64,000 nt of DNA from Manihot esculenta (lineage: Eukaryota > Streptophyta > Magnoliopsida > Malpighiales > Euphorbiaceae): contig NC_035170.2 of assembly GCF_001659605.2 (NCBI RefSeq), positions 13,744,502 to 13,808,501 on the forward strand. The letters run 5' to 3'. Every line of letters starts with the position of its first letter. Position 1 is the first letter of the stretch. Below the pieces are notes generated by a model. The model worked only from the letters and a program-made list of their open reading frames with translations, had not been told where the DNA came from and searched no databases. Made by a program: the position numbers and the translations under genes. Positions 57,964 to 64,000 of this stretch are shown in pieces.

Positions 57964-60201
57964 TGTAATACCCGGCTAGACTTCGGTATCGGAATTCTTA
58001 CCGTCCGGTGGAATTTCGGATGTTGGAGACCTCTAGAAGGGTAAAACCATGTTTTCATGAAATGTTTTAATGTTTTTAATGATTTTAAGTAAAGAGGAAA
58101 TGAGTTTTTGAATGAAAAACACCCTTGGAGGAAACTCAGGTTCGGCCGCCGAAACTCAAAGTTCGGCCGCCGAACATGCATGCACTTCGGGAGTGCTTTA
58201 GGCCCCCGAAGGCATAAGTGAGGAAAGTCCAGGTTCGGCCGCCGAACATGGCATGCATGCGGAGGCACTTTCGGCCCCCGAACGTGGCCTGGCCAGCCAC
58301 TATAAAAGGGTCCCTTAGCCGAAAACGGGCGAGCTTTTCCCCATTTTCAGCCAAGGTGAGCTTTTCCGCCATTCCTCACCATCCTTGAGTTTTTTCCTTT
58401 AAATCTTTCAAGATTTTCACAAGCTTTTACATTGTTTTGAAGATTTTTGAGTTTTAAAGCAAGTTTTGGAGCTTTGAGGTTCAAAAACTCAAAATCTCCC
58501 ACCTCCGAGTTTAAGACGTCTCTCTCTCGATCTTCAAGAGGTAAGAGCCGATCTTAAGCTCATTTTATGTTTAAAGTAAGTTTTATGCAAGATCTATGGG
58601 GTAGAAGGCATGTTTAGCTCATAGTTAGGTTTTTGAGTTAATGTTATGTTTTTGAGCAATGTGGCATGTTTGAAGTGTTGTAGTTGGGGTATTTGATAGT
58701 TTGAGACCCCTAGGTGTGATGTATGATATGTATGCATGTTTTAGAACAAGTTTATGCATGATTTGAGGTTTTGGGAGGCAAGAGGTTCATTTGAACCAAG
58801 TTTCTGCCCATTTGGGAGAAACCAGGTTCGCAGCCGAAGGAACTTTCGGCCGCCGAACCCCCTTGTGGAGGCAGCATTCGGCTGCCGAAGCTTGCCCCCG
58901 AAAAGAGACTTTCGTCTCTGTCTGGGACTTTCGGCCGCCGAAGGTGCCGCCGAAAGTGCCTGACTTTCGGCTCTGGAAGGACTTTCGGCCGCCGAAGGTG
59001 CCGCCGAACCTGCCCTGTCCAGCCTTCCTTTGCATGTTTTTGCATGATTGTTTTGAGGTATTTTAGGGGGTTTTTGGGGAGTAGTTTAGAGTTATGTTCA
59101 TGTATGTTTGGTCCCTCACTTGAGTCCACCTGTGTAGGTTCGGACCCGAGGAACCGAGGACCCCAGCAGTGAGTCAGTCACTTCAGAGTCAGTAGAGCTT
59201 CAGCCAGAGGTGAGTGGAATAACTCTTTATGCTTCTAAATAAATAAATCAGTTTTAGCATGATTCACGCATCATGAATGCCATGAAATATACTAGGGTGT
59301 TTGCATTAGACTCACGAATATGTTGCATTGCATAATATGTTTGATGATGTGGATGAATGTTGAATGATCCTTTAGTCCCCCTATGCTATGATGATGATGA
59401 TATGGTACGGAACACCAGTGAGGCCCATTCTACGCCCCTGGTACTATGTAAGAGAAAGACCAGTGAGGCCCATTCTACGCCCCTGGCACAGTTGGACCAT
59501 GTTATGTTATGTTATGTAAGAGAAAGACCAGTGAGGCCCATTCTACGCCCCTGGCACAGTTGGTCCATGTAGGGGACTATTGGTGACAAATTCATCCTTG
59601 ATGTGATTAGTTGTGTTGTGATGCATTCCATGTTATCATATGTTTTAAATTGTTTTATTATTCTGCTCACTGGGCTCTTGTAGCTCACCCCTCTCCCTTA
59701 ACCCCCAGGCTTGCAGGTTCAGGGTAGACCAGGAGGTCAGCAAGAGTAAAGAAGTCCTTGTTTTGTAATAGATAGAAAGTGGACATGACAAATTATGTAA
59801 TGATTTAATGTTATGTTTAGCCATGTTATGTAATGATGAGATTAAGGTTTAGAAGTGAGCTTGACTATAGTCTGTTGTAATCCCTTTTTGTTATATACAT
59901 GATCTTGATGTCTATTGATGTTTATGTTTTACCAACTCAACTTCTGAGGTATCGCCCGTTGGGGCAAATGATGAGATCCCACAGAGGGATTAATGTTTAA
60001 GTTATGCTATGTATAGTGCATGCACAGGTTGAGTTTGGTGTATGAGGAAAAGAAAAGTTTTAAATTTTTATGTATGATTGTTGATCATGTATGGGATTGA
60101 ACAGGTTCACAGGTTACATGTCAGGCTTGCTACGGGTCCCGGCGGCCTTAAGCCGATCTGGATCCTAGCGCCGGTAGCGGTCCGATTTAAGGGTCGTTAC
60201 A
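57964..60201 (+). repeat. element G 5' LTR
   Basis: 2238 bp. TATA 58301, donor 58541, and a tandem repeat of three GAGGCCCATTCTACGCCCCT units at about 59418-59560. CTCACTGGGCTC block at 59667. Confidence 0.92.
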
Positions 60202-60471
60202 GAGTGGTATCAGAGCCCTAGGTTCATATGGTCGGACCTAGAGTGTCGGGCTCATAGATGTCATAGAAGGTCAAGCACAATAGGAAGATCATGTCCACTA
60301 GGATAGGATGTGGAGTCCTGTCTTGCATGATAATGTGAAATGCCATGACTTTATGCATGTGCATTAATGATATGCTATGCTCTGTGATGTTTGTGATGAG
60401 GGTTCATGTGTGCCCACATGAACCATATGATGCTAATGCTTGCTTGATGTGTCCTGTTTTTCAGAAATAGG

Positions 60472-60535
60472 ATGAGAGGAACTCGTCGATCTGCACGATT
60501 GACTGGAGTGCCACCTGAGGATGAGGGCATGAGCA
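60472..60535 (+). pseudogene. element G gag start, cut by element H
   Basis: [20 protein letters not shown] then the H LTR. It follows the predicted acceptor TGTTTTTCAG at 60464. Confidence 0.85.
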
Positions 60536-62918
60536 TGTAATACCCGGCTAGTTCAGGCATCGGAAACTCTTACCGTCCGGTGGAGTTTCGAATGTCGGAG
60601 TGTTCTAGAAGGGTATAACATGGGTAAAACAATGTTTAACAAAGGTTTTCTAAGTGTATTTTAATGTATGTTATGGTTTTAATGCAAAAGAAACTGAGTT
60701 TTGGAAGAAAAGACCAAGGAGGCAATTGCCAGGTTCGGCCGCCGAAAGTGAAGTTCGGCCGCCGAACATGGAAAGGCTTCGGGAGCGCCTTTGGCCTCCG
60801 AAAGTCTTGTTTGAACGAGCCAAGGTTCGGCCGCCGAAAGTCAAGTTCGGCCGCCGAACTTGCATGAGTTTAGGGGGCACGTTAGGCCGCCGAAGGTCTT
60901 CGACCAGGCCACCTATAAAAGGCCCTCAGATCGGAAATGGGAGAGTTTTCTCCCCATTCTCGAGCTCAGGTGAGTTTTGTCCTCCCTTGGCCGTTTTCAT
61001 GTTCTTTCTTCATCTCCTTCATGTTTTCATGAGTTCCATGGTTATTTTGAAGAGTTTTAAAGCTTAAACGGAGTTTTGGGAGCTTGGAGCTTTTGGAGCT
61101 TGGATTCTCCACATCTCCAAGGTTCGGATCACACCAACCCTCGATCTCCAAGAGGTTAGTGTAGATCTCTGCTTTTCTTTATGTTTTAATGAGTTTTAAG
61201 TAAGTTTTAAGGAGATTTGATGTATGTGTTTGGGTAGATATGCATGATAGGGTTTATGTGAGTTTTGTGCCCAATGTATGATTACATGATGTTTTGTTGG
61301 GGTTTTAAGTTAGTTTATGCCCCTTTATGCATGTGGGAGTGAGTATGCATGAGTGGGAGAGAGTATGTAAGGATTTGGGTGTTTTGAGTTCGGTTTTTGG
61401 CTAGGCAGAATCGGACCTGTCGTCCAGAGGGGACCAGGTTCGGCCGCCGAAAGGAGTTTCGGCCGCCGAACCTGCATGGGAGGCAGCCTTTCGGCTGCCG
61501 AACGTGCCCCCGAAGGAGGGACTTTCGTTTCTGTCCAGGGGTTTCGGCCGCCGAACCTGCCGCCGAACTTACCCGAGTTTCGTCTCTGGAAGGGACTTTC
61601 GGCCGCCGAAGGTGCCGCCGAAAGTGCCCTGTCCAGCCGTTTCTTGGGTGTTTTCCATGCATGTTTAAGTGATGTTTAGAGGGGTTTTTGGGGAGTTGTT
61701 TATGAGTTGTTAGAATGTGTTTGGCACCTCATTCGAGTCCACCTGTGTAGGATCGGACCCGAGGGATCGAGGAGGCCAGTAGTGCTAGCAGTTGCAGAGT
61801 CAGTCAGCGTCTGCCAGGAGGTGAGTAGAACTAAACTTAATCTTTTATGCACAAAATCTAATGCCTAAAGCATGTTCATGCATCATGATTATGTTTAGTA
61901 GGTTGATTGCACTAGTTCACGAATATGTTGCATTGTATTATTTCATGTTGATGCTGAGGTAGGTTTGGACCAAGGCGACTTCAATAGCCCATATCTGTCA
62001 TTGAGTCTTGGGTGAGTCTTTTGAGAGCCGGACAAGTACATATAGGAAAGTCCTTGTGAGCTCTCTGTGGACTAGGCACCCTGTCATGTATGTGAAAGTC
62101 CTGTGTGAGCTCCTTTGGGGGAGCCGGGCACCGACAGAGGGATTTTTGAGGTCATGTCCGATCCTTGAGAGTAAAGATGCTAGCAATTCAAAGGAAACTC
62201 TCTAAAAACAATCCGTGGGGAATATGCATCTGCATGAACCCCGAGACGGACCAGAGAAAGTTATGTGATTTACTTGTGTTATGACGCATTTCATGAGAGC
62301 ATGTAATTAATGAACTGTTTTCTATGTTTCTACTCACTGGGCTTTTTAGCTCACCCCTCTCCCCTAACCCCAGTGTTGCAGGTTTAAGTCAGAGCTCAGA
62401 AGTCAGCAGGGTAAAGATTAAGAGACGTGTGTTTTATGTAATAGTTTATGTTTATGTATCAGTTTAGTAGTTTTAGAAGTGGACATGTAATATAAGTTGA
62501 TGTAATGTAAATTGAGATAATGTATGTAACTGATAGTAGAGTTTATGTTTATGGATTAGAGTGTGCTTGGCCCTATAGACTAGTTAATCCCTGTTGATGC
62601 ATGGTTATGTAATGTTTTTATGTTGAGTTGAGAACCAGGCTTGTTGTATGTAATGTTGACCCAGCTAGAGCATTTGATGAGGGCTCTAGCATGGGGAAGT
62701 GTATGTTCACAGTTATGTTGTAGCATACGGATCAAGCTTGGTGTATGTTCAGTTTTACAGGTTTTATGTTAAAGTTTTGATCATGTGTGGGATTTGACCA
62801 GGTGATAGTATGTATGTTTGGCTTGCTACGGGTCCCGGCGGCCTTAAGCCGATCTGGATCCTAGCGCCGGTGGCGGTTCGGGCCGTTACAGAGGGGTATC
62901 GGTTTCCGGGTCGTTACA
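60536..62918 (+). repeat. element H 5' LTR
   Basis: 2383 bp to the second CGTTACA. An earlier end at 62890 is possible. Confidence 0.85.
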
Positions 62919-63259
62919 GAGTGGTATCAGAGCTTTGGGCCTCAAGAGTACGGTGTTTTGAGCAAGGATGCTCAGGGATGAAGGTATCCCACATCGGAAA
63001 GAGGTTAGCTTAGAGGTCGTAGAAGGGCAAGCACAATAAGAAAGATTCAGAGTAAGATCATGTCCACTAGGATAGGATGAGGAGTCCTGTCTTGCATGTT
63101 GATGTGTAATGCCATGATTTTATGCATGTGCATTAATGTTATGTATGATATGCTATGTATGCATGTATGACATGTATGTAGGTTCATGTGTTTTCATATG
63201 AACCGTATGATACTAACGATTGATTGATTGCTCGTGTGTTGTTCTTCAGAGGAGCCAGA

Positions 63260-64000
63260 ATGCGAGGTGCTCGTCGATCTGTGGAATCGACTGGAGTTCC
63301 ATCTGAGAGGGAAGGTATGGACACCTTTCCCCCTGCTCTGCCAAGAGCGCAGTCTTGGGGAGTTAGCAGATGGGAAACATCAAGGGACCCTGGAAGGTCT
63401 TTTGATGCAAGCAGAGAAGCGATGGCTCCAAGAAGGATGTCAGCTAGTATGAGGGAAGTAGAGTCAGATGTTCAGAGAAGGGATGTCAGTATGGGAGTCA
63501 GAGTACCTGAAGAAGGTATGGGAGATTCTCAGGAGGATGCTCAGACTCAGGATTCCAGGATCTCAGGTTCAGGAGGGATTGATCCCTCCATTCTGAGTAC
63601 AGCCACCACTAGAAGAGTGAAGTGGGGCAGAACCCTTAGGGGTAAGAAGAAGAAGTTTTGGCAGAATTTGAAGGCTAGTTTGGGTTTTGGTGGCTCAAGC
63701 TCTGGCTCAGGCAGTTCAAGGTGCTTGAGGTGCGGAAGGCCGCACAAAGGAGCCTGTCGGTTTGGGACGACAGCTTGTTTTAGGTGTGGACAGGAAGGAC
63801 ACATAGCACGTGAGTGTCCTACTGTGCCCCGGTTAGCACAGTCTCAACCAGCAGCTTCAGCCATGTTTCAGGTTGGTAGTCGAGGCAGAGGAAGAGGGTC
63901 AGCCTTTTCTTCTGAGGGTTCCCGTGGAGAAAGTCCGTCAGCTCCAGCTCGGATCTTCACCCAGGCTCAGCAAGAGGCAGACACATCGAACATGGTGGTG
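63260..64000 (+). CDS. element H gag lacking the capsid domain, runs off the window
   Basis: ATG 63260 (MRGARRSVESTGVPSEREG), 10 bases after the predicted acceptor CAG at 63249. The frame stays open for 247 codons to the window end. It has the N-terminal arginine-rich region (ESDVQRRDVSMGVRVPEEGM), then directly the GIDPSILSTATTRRVKW and KKKKFWQNLKASLGFGGSS block. The zinc motifs [12 protein letters not shown] and CFRCGQEGHIAREC (about 63729-63825) and the [15 protein letters not shown] linker to protease follow. Compared with E, about 280 residues are missing between GMGDSQEDAQT and DSRISGSG: the P/Y linker and the entire capsid. No frameshift occurs at the junction. Confidence 0.85.
   Translation, partial: MRGARRSVESTGVPSEREGMDTFPPALPRAQSWGVSRWETSRDPGRSFDASREAMAPRRMSASMREVESDVQRRDVSMGVRVPEEGMGDSQEDAQTQDSRISGSGGIDPSILSTATTRRVKWGRTLRGKKKKFWQNLKASLGFGGSSSGSGSSRCLRCGRPHKGACRFGTTACFRCGQEGHIARECPTVPRLAQSQPAASAMFQVGSRGRGRGSAFSSEGSRGESPSAPARIFTQAQQEADTSNMVV

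Larger units (their letters stand above)
51236..64000 (+). mobile_element. E-family element F, outermost of a nested stack (3' end outside window)
   Basis: 5' LTR 51236-53723 with TGTAATACCCGG and GGGTCGTTACA ends. The left target bases TCCTT (51231-51235) have no partner in the window. F's own sequence is 51236-52463, 52684-54596, 56822-57963, and presumably sequence beyond 64000. It is interrupted by a miniature LTR, an antisense solo LTR and element G. Confidence 0.88.
57964..64000 (+). mobile_element. E-family element G, inserted in F (3' part outside window)
   Basis: 5' LTR 57964-60201, left target TCAGT (57959-57963). Primer site TGGTATCAGAGCCC at 60205. Gag begins at 60472 and is cut at 60536 by element H, so G's own visible sequence is 57964-60535. 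Confidence 0.88.
60536..64000 (+). mobile_element. E-family element H, more diverged, inserted in G (3' part outside window)
   Basis: LTR 60536-62918, left target GAGCA (60531-60535). The LTR ends and landmarks are shared (TATA 60914, donor GTTAGT 61155, GCC palindromes), but the body differs markedly from E, F and G. The leader/PBS boundary carries a duplicated end (62883-62928). Gag is open to the window edge. Confidence 0.88.

Overview
The window is nuclear DNA from a flowering plant, most likely a eudicot. Two intron-rich plant genes are readable exon by exon. The rest is dominated by Ty1/copia and Ty3/gypsy LTR retrotransposons with 5-bp target duplications (TSDs) and initiator tRNA-Met primer sites. 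A Euphorbiaceae-like source is possible, but that is only a guess from the look of the repeats. No rRNA, tRNA, CRISPR or prokaryotic feature was seen.

Left part (1-31.3 kb), genic: the 3' end of a copia element (1-470), a compound MITE (482-1293), then the 3' six exons of a plus-strand LRR/WD40-repeat gene (2219-24007). Two of its introns are huge (10.7 and 8.3 kb). Each holds a degenerate copia element in sense orientation. The first (A, 4680-13780) contains a younger, almost intact copia (B, 8148-13199). The second (C, 16792-22675) contains a hAT-like MITE and a threefold tandem repeat of integrase sequence. Tail to tail with it, on the minus strand, is a complete 16-exon gene for origin recognition complex subunit 4 (30706 down to 24848, 417 aa). 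It has a GC-AG intron and a 9-residue last exon split off by a second copy of the hAT-like MITE.

Middle (31.5-33.9 kb): 2.3 kb of extreme AT richness.

Right part (33.9-64 kb), intergenic and built of nested Ty3/gypsy elements. A decayed chromovirus-type element D (33869-48997) is split in its RNase H by a very young Tekay/Del-like element E (37048-47001). E has two 2284-bp LTRs that differ at about five positions and a gag-pol frame broken by one TAG. After a 2-kb spacer and a pyrimidine tract, the same E family recurs as a stack that runs off the window. F (from 51236) carries a 220-bp miniature solo LTR and an antisense solo LTR. G (from 57964) is inserted in F, and H (from 60536) is inserted in G.

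The most interesting signal is shared by the E family. Each LTR has dense TTCGGC-N-GCCGAA palindromes containing GCCGCC cores just upstream of a TATA box. A splice donor ends the leader in all six LTR copies, and each of the four gag-proximal copies has a matching acceptor 8-10 bases before the gag ATG. This predicts a roughly 2-kb leader intron that removes most of the LTR and the primer-binding site from the Gag mRNA.
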